Origin: CBDUXP01 sp965371225 [NCBI: uncultured bacterium]
Lineage (GTDB): Bacteria; Abyssobacteria; SURF-5; CBDUXP01
DNA length: 33,117 nt
Assembly (NCBI GenBank): GCA_965371225.1
Contig: CBDUXP010000042.1
Location: forward strand, 1-33,117
Direction of reading: 5' to 3'
Shown here: one piece after another, positions 7,492-16,146 of the stretch
How positions within the stretch are numbered: position 1 is the stretch's first letter
Layout of the letters: every line of letters starts with the position of its first letter
Made by a program: the position numbers and the translations under genes
Notes under the pieces: model-generated
Told to the model about the DNA's origin: nothing
What the model saw: only the letters and a program-made list of their open reading frames with translations
The model's database searches: none

Positions 7492-7508
7492 CTCAAAGCC
7501 TGATTGCA

Positions 7509-8375
7509 TCAGTTCACGTGAAGATGCTCCACTTGCAAGCCGCTGATCTCCTGCATTACCTCGGCCAGGCGCGATCTGTGACAGCATAGGGGGTCGCGTT
7601 CCATGCAAACTAGGGCCGTTGGCGTGGAGTCAAAGGACTCAGACAGCTGCTCGACGACAATGGCTTTTGAAGGCAAGAGAGCATCCTCATATTCTTTGAG
7701 CATCTGGCTGTGCAATTCTGAGGTGCTCGATTGCTTCCGTCGATCCGATGAGATCCCCAATTCTGGGATGTGCAAATACTCTATGTCCGTGAGGCCACAC
7801 AGGCGCATAAGAGTCGACTTGTGAAAGCCGTACCGTCTCGCAACGGGATTGCTTCTCACATCGACCAGTCTCTTGACACCCCTTTTCATCAGACCATTCA
7901 GAAATCCGTCAACGGAGCAGCCTTCGTAGCCGAGGGTGTAGATGGCCGGCGTTGCCACCGGTCTACTCTCCCGACGCTCTCGGACACTGTTGATTGTGTA
8001 CCAGGGATACCTTCGGTAGACAAGCGCCACAAGATCCGGTAAGGGAACCGATTCATACTCATCAAGTAGGGACGTGATATCGGTAACGACACTGCCTGGA
8101 AGGTCTGGCTTAAGACTCTGCTCCCCTGAACCGAGGCGCCAGTGTTTTTCATCCGGTTGCTCCAGCAGACTCCCACTCACAAGCTTCGCTACTTCGTGGT
8201 AAAGGCAGAAGGAAAATGGTCCATGCCGATGGGGCAAGAAGTCATAGAAGGACGCACCCCTTCCGGAGGGCGTCTCCATTCGAAATAAGAAGGACAGCTT
8301 AGTCAGATGGAGCCGGGTCGTCAGCCCCCCCAATCCTCTGAGAATTTGGAGCACGACCCGCTGGCGCATTAGCAT
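7509..8375 (-). CDS. DUF488 protein with N-terminal Panacea/SocA-like domain
   Basis: A 288-residue two-part protein. Residues about 8-70 (LRGLGGLTTRLHLTKLSFLFR, then FYDFLPHRHGPFSFCLYHEVAKL) resemble the winged-helix-like Panacea/SocA (DUF4065) domain found in antitoxins. Residues about 155-285 are DUF488: YTLGYEGCSVDGFLNGL, LVDVRSNPVARRYGF, and ALVCMERDPLCCHRSRLAEVM with the conserved Cys-rich CHR motif. DUF488 has no established reaction. A second ATG lies two codons in; neither has a strong ribosome site. It is the first gene of a two-gene unit with the unknown protein downstream, in A/T-rich DNA set in a GC-rich backbone. A toxin-antitoxin or phage-defence role is a guess from the domain pairing. 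Confidence 0.72.
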   Translation of the reverse strand: MLMRQRVVLQILRGLGGLTTRLHLTKLSFLFRMETPSGRGASFYDFLPHRHGPFSFCLYHEVAKLVSGSLLEQPDEKHWRLGSGEQSLKPDLPGSVVTDITSLLDEYESVPLPDLVALVYRRYPWYTINSVRERRESRPVATPAIYTLGYEGCSVDGFLNGLMKRGVKRLVDVRSNPVARRYGFHKSTLMRLCGLTDIEYLHIPELGISSDRRKQSSTSELHSQMLKEYEDALLPSKAIVVEQLSESFDSTPTALVCMERDPLCCHRSRLAEVMQEISGLQVEHLHVN

Positions 8376-8577
8376 CGTAAAGTAGCTTCCAACAACGCAT
8401 TATGCCTTACGCGACGCGTCAAATTCCAGAAGGGGACCGTGCACCTTGTGGGCGTGGGCGCGCCTGGCGCGTCTAATCCGTGCTTGATTTCATCAAGGGA
8501 TCTCGTGCCCGACGACGTGCAGCGCCCGCTTCTCGGAATCGCATCATCATCAGCCCCGCCCAACGCATCCATATAAG

Positions 8578-10761
8578 ATGGCGGCCCTATGCCGCGCAGG
8601 CGGGAAGATGGCGGTGCCGCCCTACGACGTTAAGCCCAGCCCCGGCCGGGCGGTGCGATGGGTGCTTGGCGGGCTGCTGGTCGCCTGGGCGTTCTGGGTC
8701 GCGCGCGAGTTTCAGGACCAGCACCCGCTGCCCTGGCGCGCATGGGCAACGAATCTGGAGCGGTTGGATTGGAGCCAGCTCGCGCCCGACCCCGGCCGCA
8801 CGCTGCTGGCACTGCGGCATCTGCTCGCGACGCTGATCATCGTGCTCGCGGCGGCCTGCACCGGCGCCCGCGCGCTCGTGCACCTCTGGCCTCAAGCCCC
8901 GGCACCGACTGCCGGCGCGGATTTTGCGGAGCACACAACGCGGGGGGAGCGCTTCTGGTTGTGCGTCGCGTGCGGGTTGGCCGTGCTCGCCGTGGTCCTC
9001 GTTGGGCTCGCCACGGTGGGGGGGCTATACGGGCAAGTGCTGTGGGGGCTGGTGGGCGCAGCGATAGCGCTCGGCGCCCCAGCGCTCTGGCGGCTGCTCC
9101 GTGTCGCACCACCGCCCGCGACTCCGGACCGGTTCGGCGGGGTGCGGGGAATCGCCATCGCAGCGATAGTCATCGGGATTCTGGCCACGCTGCCCCGTGC
9201 GCTGTCGCCGCACGTGCTGTTCGACGCGCACGTGTACCACTTGGCGCTACCCCGTGCGTACCTGGCGGCCGGCGGATTCGTGCGCTTCCCCAACCTGGTC
9301 TTCGCCAACGCGCCACACGCCATGGCCCTGCTCTACGCCATTCCCCTGAGTTTCGGCGGAGAGCAGGTCGCGAAACTCCTGCACGGTGCATGCGGCATCG
9401 GCTTCCTGGTGTTGACCGCCGGCCTCGGCCGCCGGCTGGTGGGGCGGACGGCGGGGGTGTTGGCGGCGCTGCTGACGTTTGCGACGCCGCTGGTCATCGA
9501 GCATTGGTCCACCTCTTATACGGAACTGGCCATGGGGTTCGCCTTCATGGCCGCGGTGTGGTGTACGTGGTACGGCCTCTTCGAGAACGAGCGCGGCGCG
9601 TTCCGGGTCGCGGCGCTGACGCTGGGCCTGTACGCGGGCATCAAATACACCGCGTTGTCCGGCGTCGTGGGCTTGGGCGTGGCCGTGGCGGCGGTGCTCA
9701 TGCGGCGGCGCGCGCCCGCACGGGAATGGTGGCGCACGCTACTGCCCTTCGCCGTGGGGCTCGCGGTGGGTGCCGGCCCGTGGCTCATCAAGAACGCCAT
9801 CCACGTGGGCAATCCGGTCTACCCCATGGCCACCGGCCTCTTCGGTCTGGGCCCGCGCTTTCCGTCCGAGGTGGCGCGCACGGCGGAAGTGGTCGCGCTG
9901 CACGGCATGGGCCGCGCGCCCCTCGACATGCTGCTGCTGCCCTGGCGCATTACGGTCTTCGGCGACCACGGTTCGCCCACGTTCGACGGCGCGATCCTGC
10001 CGGTGTGGCTGATGGTCGCGCCCCTCCTGCTCGTGCGACGCAGGGGGACGCGCGGCATCCCGTTCCTCGGCGCGCTCGCCCTCGGCTACTTCATCGCCTG
10101 GATACCGGTGGTGCACATCACGCGCTATCTCATTCCCATCTTCCCGGCGTTCAGCATTCTGGCCGTGGACGCTCTGTGGCGGCTGTTTCCCGCGGTGTCC
10201 GAGGGCGGCCGCCGCGCACGCGTCCTGGTGTGGGTGGGGTTCGGGGTCGCCGCCGTCTGGTGGTTACCGCCTATCGCCTCGCGCGCCGTGTGGGGACCCA
10301 TCACGTTCGGGCCGGCGGCATGGGGACAGGTGTCGGCCCACGAATTTCTCCTGCGCGAGGAACAGACGACCGGCATGTATGCGTGGATGGACGCGCACCT
10401 GCCCGCGGACGCGGCGGTGCTCGGCCTGTGGGAGAACCGCCGGTACCGCTGCCCGCGGCGGCTGGAGGCGGACGGGGTGTTCTGGGCTTCCCGGTGGGTG
10501 GACCGGTTCGCCGCGGCGGACGATCTTGGCGCGTTCGGGGCCGACCTCCGGGCGCGGGGCCTGACCCACGTGCTGTTCAACGCGCGCCTGCAACCGGCGT
10601 TCATGCCCCTGTCGCCCACACCCGAGGACGAAGCCGTGGTGCAGCGGGGGCTGGCACGGATTGACACCTTCCTGGCGACCCACTGCGAGTGGCTGCACGA
10701 GGACAATGACCTGCGTCTTTACCGGATTCGCGCCCCCGGCCTGCCCGATCATCCGGCATAA
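8578..10761 (+). CDS. GT-C type polytopic membrane glycosyltransferase
   Basis: A 727-residue integral membrane protein with about 11-13 hydrophobic helices and a C-terminal extramembrane part. After the first helices the loop FDAHVYHLALPRAYL carries the Asp and His residues expected in the first large loop of GT-C enzymes (PMT/ArnT-like), which use polyprenyl-phosphate-linked sugars. Further on, NAPHAMALLYAIP, TSYTELAMGF, GIKYTAL and RYLIPIFPAFSILA are typical of RgtA-D-like membrane glycosyltransferases. The C-terminal domain (TTGMYAWMDAHLPADAAVLGLWE, then THVLFN) is common in this class. Donor and acceptor cannot be read. ATG 8578 and ATG 8608 are both possible starts; the second has a weak GGGA before it. 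The next gene starts 39 nt downstream. Confidence 0.75.
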   Translation: MAALCRAGGKMAVPPYDVKPSPGRAVRWVLGGLLVAWAFWVAREFQDQHPLPWRAWATNLERLDWSQLAPDPGRTLLALRHLLATLIIVLAAACTGARALVHLWPQAPAPTAGADFAEHTTRGERFWLCVACGLAVLAVVLVGLATVGGLYGQVLWGLVGAAIALGAPALWRLLRVAPPPATPDRFGGVRGIAIAAIVIGILATLPRALSPHVLFDAHVYHLALPRAYLAAGGFVRFPNLVFANAPHAMALLYAIPLSFGGEQVAKLLHGACGIGFLVLTAGLGRRLVGRTAGVLAALLTFATPLVIEHWSTSYTELAMGFAFMAAVWCTWYGLFENERGAFRVAALTLGLYAGIKYTALSGVVGLGVAVAAVLMRRRAPAREWWRTLLPFAVGLAVGAGPWLIKNAIHVGNPVYPMATGLFGLGPRFPSEVARTAEVVALHGMGRAPLDMLLLPWRITVFGDHGSPTFDGAILPVWLMVAPLLLVRRRGTRGIPFLGALALGYFIAWIPVVHITRYLIPIFPAFSILAVDALWRLFPAVSEGGRRARVLVWVGFGVAAVWWLPPIASRAVWGPITFGPAAWGQVSAHEFLLREEQTTGMYAWMDAHLPADAAVLGLWENRRYRCPRRLEADGVFWASRWVDRFAAADDLGAFGADLRARGLTHVLFNARLQPAFMPLSPTPEDEAVVQRGLARIDTFLATHCEWLHEDNDLRLYRIRAPGLPDHPA

Positions 10762-10800
10762 TGGTGGGGCGAGGGCAAGGGACCCACTGGAGGCGACACC

Positions 10801-11736
10801 GTGACGCGCACCGTCCAGGAAACCGTTGAACACCTGACCGAGCGCAGCATCGCGAAGCACTACTATCCGCTGCGCGATGTGGACTGGGACGCGCATCCCA
10901 TCACGGACGACTGCTGGTACATGCCGCCGGAAGCCGTCACCCTCTACGGTACGGACGCCTGGGAGCGGATGGATGAGCGGCAGCGCATGCGGCTGAGCCT
11001 CCACGAATTCGTCAACGCCTGCGGCCTCGCCCTGTGGTTCGAGAACGTGCTCATGCGCGCGTTCCTCGACCGCCTGTACGACCGCGCGCCGGACCATCCG
11101 CGCTTCCGCTACATGCTCATCGAGGTGACCGAGGAGGTGCAGCACAACCTCCTGTTCGCCGAGTTCATCCGCCGCAGCGGCATCGCGTGGCGCGGGTCGC
11201 GGTGGCCCATGCGGTTCTTCGGGCGCTGGCTGTTCCCCATCGAGGCGCGCTTGAGCGAAACCTGGCTGATGACCGCGGTCCTCGTCGGCGAGGAGATCAT
11301 CGAAGGCATCAACCGCGCGACCCTCGCCGCCGACGCGCCGATGCATCCCCTCGCGACGGAGGTGGCGCGCATCCACCGGTTCGAAGAAGCGCGGCACATG
11401 GCGTACGCCAAAGAGTTCATCGCCTCGCGTTATCCCTCACGTTCCGCGTTCGAGCGGCGCTTCATCCGGTTCGTCGCGCCGCTGGTGGCGTTTGGCATGA
11501 CCATGGAGTTCACGCGCGGGTCCGTGTACCGCGCCGTCGGCCTGGAGCGCCCGGGCCGGCTGTTCTGGACCGCCCGGCGCAATCCGCAGTACCGCGCGCT
11601 CGTCCACACCATCTGCGGCCGCCTCGAACCCTTCTTCACCAAGATCGGGATACTCACGCCCTACCACCGCCGCCGCTGGGTGCGCCTGGGTTTATTATCA
11701 AAAGAACGTACTCCTGCTGTTCGCGATGACTCATAA
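10801..11736 (+). CDS. AurF-like diiron protein (putative oxygenase)
   Basis: A 311-residue ferritin-like helical protein resembling the para-aminobenzoate N-oxygenase AurF family. Iron ligands are recognisable in order: a Glu in ALWFENVL, EVTEEVQHNLLF (ExxxH type), GEEIIEGINR, and HRFEEARHMAYAKEF (a His plus ExxxH). That set of carboxylates and histidines supports a diiron centre. The AurF prototype oxidises aryl amines to nitro groups; the substrate here is unknown. GTG 10801 has GGAGG (10789-10793) 7 nt upstream. The natural end of such proteins is around TPYHRRRWVRLGLL. The final dozen residues (SKERTPAVRDDS) are encoded in A/T-rich DNA and probably belong to the adjacent island. Confidence 0.8.
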   Translation: MTRTVQETVEHLTERSIAKHYYPLRDVDWDAHPITDDCWYMPPEAVTLYGTDAWERMDERQRMRLSLHEFVNACGLALWFENVLMRAFLDRLYDRAPDHPRFRYMLIEVTEEVQHNLLFAEFIRRSGIAWRGSRWPMRFFGRWLFPIEARLSETWLMTAVLVGEEIIEGINRATLAADAPMHPLATEVARIHRFEEARHMAYAKEFIASRYPSRSAFERRFIRFVAPLVAFGMTMEFTRGSVYRAVGLERPGRLFWTARRNPQYRALVHTICGRLEPFFTKIGILTPYHRRRWVRLGLLSKERTPAVRDDS

Positions 11737-11781
11737 CCCTTACGCCGTCCGCCTTCCTCATCATTTGGGATTCTCCCTAGC

Positions 11782-12945
11782 GTGCCTAAAGAACCGCTAA
11801 ACGTCATCCTCGACACCTGCATATTCCGCAGCAATCCAACGCGCGACAAAGTCTCCTTCCGCATTCTGCAGCGGTTAGCAGACGACGGTAAGGTTGTTCT
11901 TCACATACCAAAGATCGTGGAAGGAGAATTTCTTTCACAGGAACTCGAAAGCTATTCCCGCCCAATTCGTTCACTCCTCACCCACCTCGCTACTCTTCGG
12001 CGACAATTCCTTCCAATAGACGCGAGAGAAGCGGTTGACAATTTTAATTCCCTGCTGCGCGGCCTGGAACAACGACTCGCTGATCTGGTTCAGAATAACT
12101 TCAAGGGCTGGGCTTACAAGATGAACGCCCAACTCCACGACGTTGGATCAGAGCACGGCGGCCGTGTCCTGGAAGCATACTTCGCTGGGCGTACCCCCTT
12201 TAGCGCGAAGAAGAAGCGTGACGATTTTCCCGACGCTTTTCTCTGGGAATCAATTATCGATATTGTCCGCACCCACAAGGAGACCGTCGTAGTAAGCAGC
12301 GATAAGGCATTGCTTGAAGCGTGCTCGTCCGAAGCGGGCATTCACACGTACAAGTCACTTGAGGATTTTATCGTTCGCTGCGTGGGTCAAGAGGCGATCA
12401 AGCAGGAACATGTCCAGCAAGCGGTCCGCACTCTGAAGCTCCAGCTCCTATATTCGGAAACAATTACCGAGAATATCCGTGGAGAGATTTACAATGAACT
12501 AATGCACACGCTGCCGGGTCAGAGTATCGACGGAACACATCTGTCCGCGATCCCCTTGGAGGCACGGCTCCTGTATGTGGACGTTCCACACGATCTTCAG
12601 TTTTCGGTAGAGAGAACGGAGTATTACAACGATGGCCTATTTGTCGTGCCGATTCAAGCCACTTTACAAGCGATCGCTGAGTATGTAGTAGCGATTGGCG
12701 ATTACAATGTCATGTTCAGTGAAGTGCTTGATCAAATGGATGATATTAGCGTCGATGATTATGAGGTCCATCTTGAACAGGCGGTACAGGTCAAAGTCCA
12801 GGCGCGTCTAAGAATCGCCCTCGATAGCGATCGCTTTGAATCTGCAGACCTAACAGACAGGAAACTGATTACTATTCTAGAAGAGGCAGAATTTGGCATC
12901 GAGTCGATAGAGCATGTGAAGATCATGGATGTGCCGGACTGCTGA
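11782..12945 (+). CDS. PIN-domain protein (DUF4935-like), lone accessory gene
   Basis: A 387-residue protein with an N-terminal PIN nuclease domain. The acidic residues are present in order: Asp in NVILDTCIF, Glu in IVEGEF, Asp in KKRDDFPDAFLWES, and Asp in VVVSSDKALLEA. PIN domains are Mg-dependent ribonucleases. The long form with an inserted helical region matches DUF4935-type PIN proteins. Residues beyond about 215 form a second, unrecognised domain, rich in acidic residues with alternating strands. The start is GTG with no clear ribosome site. It stands alone with no antitoxin-like neighbour, and its composition and codon use differ sharply from the genes on both sides, so it looks acquired. 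Function is unknown; RNA cleavage under stress or infection is inferred. Confidence 0.75.
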   Translation: MPKEPLNVILDTCIFRSNPTRDKVSFRILQRLADDGKVVLHIPKIVEGEFLSQELESYSRPIRSLLTHLATLRRQFLPIDAREAVDNFNSLLRGLEQRLADLVQNNFKGWAYKMNAQLHDVGSEHGGRVLEAYFAGRTPFSAKKKRDDFPDAFLWESIIDIVRTHKETVVVSSDKALLEACSSEAGIHTYKSLEDFIVRCVGQEAIKQEHVQQAVRTLKLQLLYSETITENIRGEIYNELMHTLPGQSIDGTHLSAIPLEARLLYVDVPHDLQFSVERTEYYNDGLFVVPIQATLQAIAEYVVAIGDYNVMFSEVLDQMDDISVDDYEVHLEQAVQVKVQARLRIALDSDRFESADLTDRKLITILEEAEFGIESIEHVKIMDVPDC

Positions 12946-12978
12946 TTGACGGGAAAATCGCGCTTCGCCCGCCCAGCT

Positions 12979-13000
12979 TAACGAACAAATCTTTGTTAAC
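12979..13000. repeat. A/T-rich inverted repeat between the PIN and amidohydrolase genes
   Basis: AACAAATCTTTGTT (12984-12997) is an inverted repeat, flanked by TTAAC on the left and overlapping GTTAA on the right. It could be the end of the PIN transcript or a regulatory site for the amidohydrolase pair starting at 13006. No T-run follows, so a terminator is not certain. Confidence 0.35.
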
Positions 13001-13005
13001 CTTCC

Positions 13006-14484
13006 ATGCACCTATTCCATCAACCAATGTTTTCTCCTTTGGCCTTTAGACTGAAACCTATTAGGTTGCCGCCTGCGGCCTTCATGTGCATTTGCACATT
13101 TTCCCTGCTCGCGCCGGCGCACGCGGCGGCGGAGAGCATTGTGTTTCGCGGCGCGACGGTGTACCCGGTGTGTGGTCCGCCGATTGACAACGGCGTGGTG
13201 GTGGTGCGGGACGGGCGCATCGAAGCCGTCGGGCCAGCTGGCGACGTGAAGATTCCGCGCGGCGCGCAGGTGCGGGACGTGTCGGGCAAGGCAATCATCC
13301 CGGGGCTGGTGGATACGCACTCGCACGTGGGCATCTATCCCCGGCCGGCGGTGAGCGCCCACGGCGACGGCAACGAGGCGACCACGCCGCTGACGCCGCA
13401 GGTGCGGGCGCTGGATGCCATCTGGCCCGCCGACCCGGGGATTCGCATGGCGCTCGCGGGCGGCGTCACCACGGGCAACATCATGCCGGGGTCGGGGAAC
13501 GTGGTGGGCGGCCAGACGGCGTACGTGAAGTACCGGGGCGCGACGGTACAGGACATGCTCATCAAGGGCCCCGACGGGACGCCGGTGCGCGGGGGCATGA
13601 AGATGGCCAACGGCGAGAATCCCAAGCGCGTGCACGGCCCCAAGGGGCGCTCGCCCATGACGCGGATGGGCGCGGCGTACCTGGAGCGGAAGATCCTGCT
13701 GGAAGCGCACGAGTACCGCGAGCAGTGGCGCCGCTATGAGGAGAAGCTGCGCCGGCACGAAGCAAAGGTGGCCGAGGCGGCGGCGGACGACCCTGAGGGA
13801 GAAGAGGACGAAGAGGCGGACGACCCCGGCCTGCCGCCGGACCCGCCGACGCGGAACCTGCGCCTGGAGCCGATGGTGGAGGTGCTGGAAGGCACGCGGG
13901 TCGTACACCACCACACGCATCGCGCAGACGACATCCTGACCGTGTTGCGGATTGCAGACGAGTTCGGCCACCGCGTGGTTATCCAGCACGGCACGGAGGC
14001 CTACCTGGTGGCCGACGAGCTGGCCGCGCGGAACATCTCCGTGTCGACCATCATCCTGGACGCGCCGGGGGGCAAACACGAAGCCGTCGGGCTGAGCTTC
14101 ACGGGGCCGGGCATCCTCGAACGCGCCGGGGTGCACGTGGCGCTACACACGGACGTGCCGGTCACCAGCTCGACCCTGTTCCTGCGGAGTGCGGCGCTCG
14201 CGGTGCGGGGCGGCATGACCGAAGCGGGTGCGCTGCGCGCCGTCACGCGCAGTGCGGCGGAGATGCTGGACTTGGGTGACCGCCTGGGCAGCTTGGCGCC
14301 GGGCAAGGACGCGGACCTTGTAGTCCTTTCCGGTCCGCCGTTCGCCGTGCGCACGCACGTGCTGGAAACGTGGATCGACGGCGCGCTGGTGTGGGACCGG
14401 AGTGATCCCGCGGACCGGCTGTACCAAACCGGCGGGTTTCAAGTCGCGGACCGCTACCCGGCCGTGCGGGCCGGCACGCCGTGA
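13006..14484 (+). CDS. Exported amidohydrolase, imidazolonepropionase-like, intact metal site
   Basis: A 492-residue amidohydrolase-superfamily enzyme with a signal peptide (RLKPIR, a hydrophobic core, cleavage near APAHA). The metal ligands are present in order: LVDTHSHVG (HxH), HHHTHRADD and VIQHGTEAY (the two middle histidines), and ALHTDVPVTS (the catalytic Asp). After the barrel it has the usual SLAPGKDADLVVL end. A 25-residue Glu/Asp/Pro-rich insertion (about residues 265-290) follows a helical ExYREQWRRYEEKLRRHE segment; the paralog next door has an equivalent one. The reaction (amide, dipeptide or cyclic-amide hydrolysis in the periplasm) cannot be specified. The start is uncertain: ATG 13006 and ATG 13027 both give a signal peptide and neither has a good ribosome site. 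It overlaps the next gene by 4 nt. Confidence 0.85.
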   Translation: MHLFHQPMFSPLAFRLKPIRLPPAAFMCICTFSLLAPAHAAAESIVFRGATVYPVCGPPIDNGVVVVRDGRIEAVGPAGDVKIPRGAQVRDVSGKAIIPGLVDTHSHVGIYPRPAVSAHGDGNEATTPLTPQVRALDAIWPADPGIRMALAGGVTTGNIMPGSGNVVGGQTAYVKYRGATVQDMLIKGPDGTPVRGGMKMANGENPKRVHGPKGRSPMTRMGAAYLERKILLEAHEYREQWRRYEEKLRRHEAKVAEAAADDPEGEEDEEADDPGLPPDPPTRNLRLEPMVEVLEGTRVVHHHTHRADDILTVLRIADEFGHRVVIQHGTEAYLVADELAARNISVSTIILDAPGGKHEAVGLSFTGPGILERAGVHVALHTDVPVTSSTLFLRSAALAVRGGMTEAGALRAVTRSAAEMLDLGDRLGSLAPGKDADLVVLSGPPFAVRTHVLETWIDGALVWDRSDPADRLYQTGGFQVADRYPAVRAGTP

Positions 14485-15887
14485 GTCGTCCGATGCGGAT
14501 CGCCCATGGTGCGGGCATGGGAGCGTTCATGCTCGGCTGCGCATTCGCGATCCCGGCCCTCGCGCAGGACACGCTGGCAGTCGTCGCCAAGACCGTACAC
14601 ACCTCGGGCCCCGCGGGTACGATCCGGGACGGCGTGGTGCTTGTGCGGGACGGGACCATCGCCGCGGTCGGGCGGAAGCGCGACGTGCCCATTCCCGATG
14701 GTGCCACGGTGTTGGAAGCCGCGGTGGTGACCCCCGGCCTGATCGACACGCATGGGGTGGCGGGTCTCGCGGGCATCTACAACACGGCGGATCGGGATTC
14801 GGACGAAGTCACCGGCCCGAATCAAGCGCCGTTGCGCGCGATTGACGCGTTCAACCCGCGGGAGCCGCTGCTCGGCTGGTTGCTGCAGCACGGCGTAACG
14901 GTGGTGCAGTCCGGGCCCGGCGAAGCCAACCCCATCGGCGGATTGGCCGGCGTGTTCAGAACGTCGGGCGCGTCCGTGGAGGCCATGACCCTGCGATTCC
15001 CTTCGGCCCTGATCCTCACGCTTGGCGAATCGCCCAAAGCTATCTATGGCGGGAAGGGACAGATGCCCAGCACCCGCATGGGCACGGCCGCCGTGATCCG
15101 CAACGCGTTCGTGGCCGCGCAGGCGTATCAGGACGCGTGGGACCGCTACGAAGAAAAGCTGGCCGCGTACGAGACGAAGCAGGCCGACGCGAACGACACG
15201 GCCGACGGATCGGAGGACACCGAAGCCGTAGCGGAACCGGATGAAGAAAACGATGAGCCGGACGCGGAAGACCCGCCCGTTCCGCCCACGCGCGATTTGG
15301 GCAAGGAGTCGCTCGGCCTGGCGCTCGCGCAGACGATTCCCACGATCGTGACGGCGCGGCGGGAAGACGACCTGCTGACGGCCCTACGCATCGGCGAAGA
15401 GTTCGACCTCGACATACACTTGGCGGACGCGGCCGAGGCGTACTTGATCGCCGACGCATTGCAACGGGCGGGGGTGCACGTCCACGTGGGCCCGATCATC
15501 GAGCGTCCCGGCCGGCCGGAGACCATGAACCTCTCGTTCGAGAGCCCGGCCATCCTCGCCGCGCGCGGGGTACCGCTCACATTCCAGTCCGGTTTCGAGG
15601 GTTACGTGCCGCGGGTGCACGTGGTCCTGTTCGAAGCCGCGGTCGCCATGGCGCATGGCCTCGAGTTCGACCGCGCGCTCTCCGCATTGACCATCGACGC
15701 GGCGCGCGTGCTCGGCATCGCTGAGCGGGTGGGCTCCATCGAGGTGGGCAAGGACGCGGACCTGGTGCTGTTCGATGGGGACCCATTCGAATACGTCAGT
15801 CACGTGAACGCGGTGATCGTGAACGGCACGGTGGTGCACGATCGGCAGCACCTGCCCGACCCGCGATGGCAGCCGCTGCGGCCGTAG
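14481..15887 (+). CDS. Exported amidohydrolase paralog with lost metal ligands
   Basis: A 468-residue paralog of the preceding gene, translationally coupled to it by a GTGA overlap. A signal peptide ends at PALAQ. The overall layout is kept: VVTPGLIDTHGVAG, the helical WDRYEEKLAAYE segment, an acidic insertion, ARREDDLLTALRIGEEF, and SIEVGKDADLVLFDGDPF. The catalytic positions have changed. HSH became HGV, the HHHTHRADD histidines became TARREDD, QHGTEAY became LADAAEAY, and HTDVPVTS became QSGFEGYV. A dinuclear metal site is therefore unlikely. It is probably a non-catalytic partner of the upstream enzyme; a changed activity is possible but less likely. The downstream 259 bp holds no supported gene. 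Confidence 0.82.
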   Translation: MSRPMRIAHGAGMGAFMLGCAFAIPALAQDTLAVVAKTVHTSGPAGTIRDGVVLVRDGTIAAVGRKRDVPIPDGATVLEAAVVTPGLIDTHGVAGLAGIYNTADRDSDEVTGPNQAPLRAIDAFNPREPLLGWLLQHGVTVVQSGPGEANPIGGLAGVFRTSGASVEAMTLRFPSALILTLGESPKAIYGGKGQMPSTRMGTAAVIRNAFVAAQAYQDAWDRYEEKLAAYETKQADANDTADGSEDTEAVAEPDEENDEPDAEDPPVPPTRDLGKESLGLALAQTIPTIVTARREDDLLTALRIGEEFDLDIHLADAAEAYLIADALQRAGVHVHVGPIIERPGRPETMNLSFESPAILAARGVPLTFQSGFEGYVPRVHVVLFEAAVAMAHGLEFDRALSALTIDAARVLGIAERVGSIEVGKDADLVLFDGDPFEYVSHVNAVIVNGTVVHDRQHLPDPRWQPLRP

Positions 15888-16016
15888 GTACGGGCGCCGA
15901 TCCACTCTGAGCGTTCAGGCTCCCCGACGGCAGGTAGATGACGCCTTCGTCATGGGGCAGTGCGCAATTGCCTACAGCGCATGAACGTAAAACCGCATGA
16001 ACGCTGATAGGATTTC

Positions 16017-16035
16017 AGCATAATTAGTGCTATTA
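16017..16035 (+). promoter_or_regulatory. A/T-rich motif upstream of the HDOD gene, shared with the parA leader
   Basis: AGCATAATTA at 16017-16026, followed by GTGCTATT, repeats the arrangement at 879-897 (AGCATAATTA, then CTGTCTATT) with one base of spacing difference. It sits in GC-rich surroundings about 120 nt upstream of the HDOD start and is either a promoter -10 region or a protein-binding site. Confidence 0.4.
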
Positions 16036-16146
16036 TGGTTAAGCTGCCGTCCAGGGAATCCCGCGCGGCCCGCATGGGGGCCTGCTCAAGGGCGCTACGG
16101 AACCTGGGGAGCCACGGGGCAGCGTGTGGACGCGAGCGAACGGGCA

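Noticed and set aside
6734-8444. Inverted 9-mers GTGCACGGT (6734) and ACCGTGCAC (8436) flanking the DUF488 island
   Set aside because: The core GTGCAC is self-complementary and the match does not extend, so it is weak as element termini. No transposase or target duplication is seen.
13084-13099. Near-palindrome ATGTGCATTTGCACAT in the amidohydrolase signal-peptide region
   Set aside because: It lies within the coding sequence for any start that gives a complete signal peptide. It could be an operator only if translation began downstream, which would remove the export signal.
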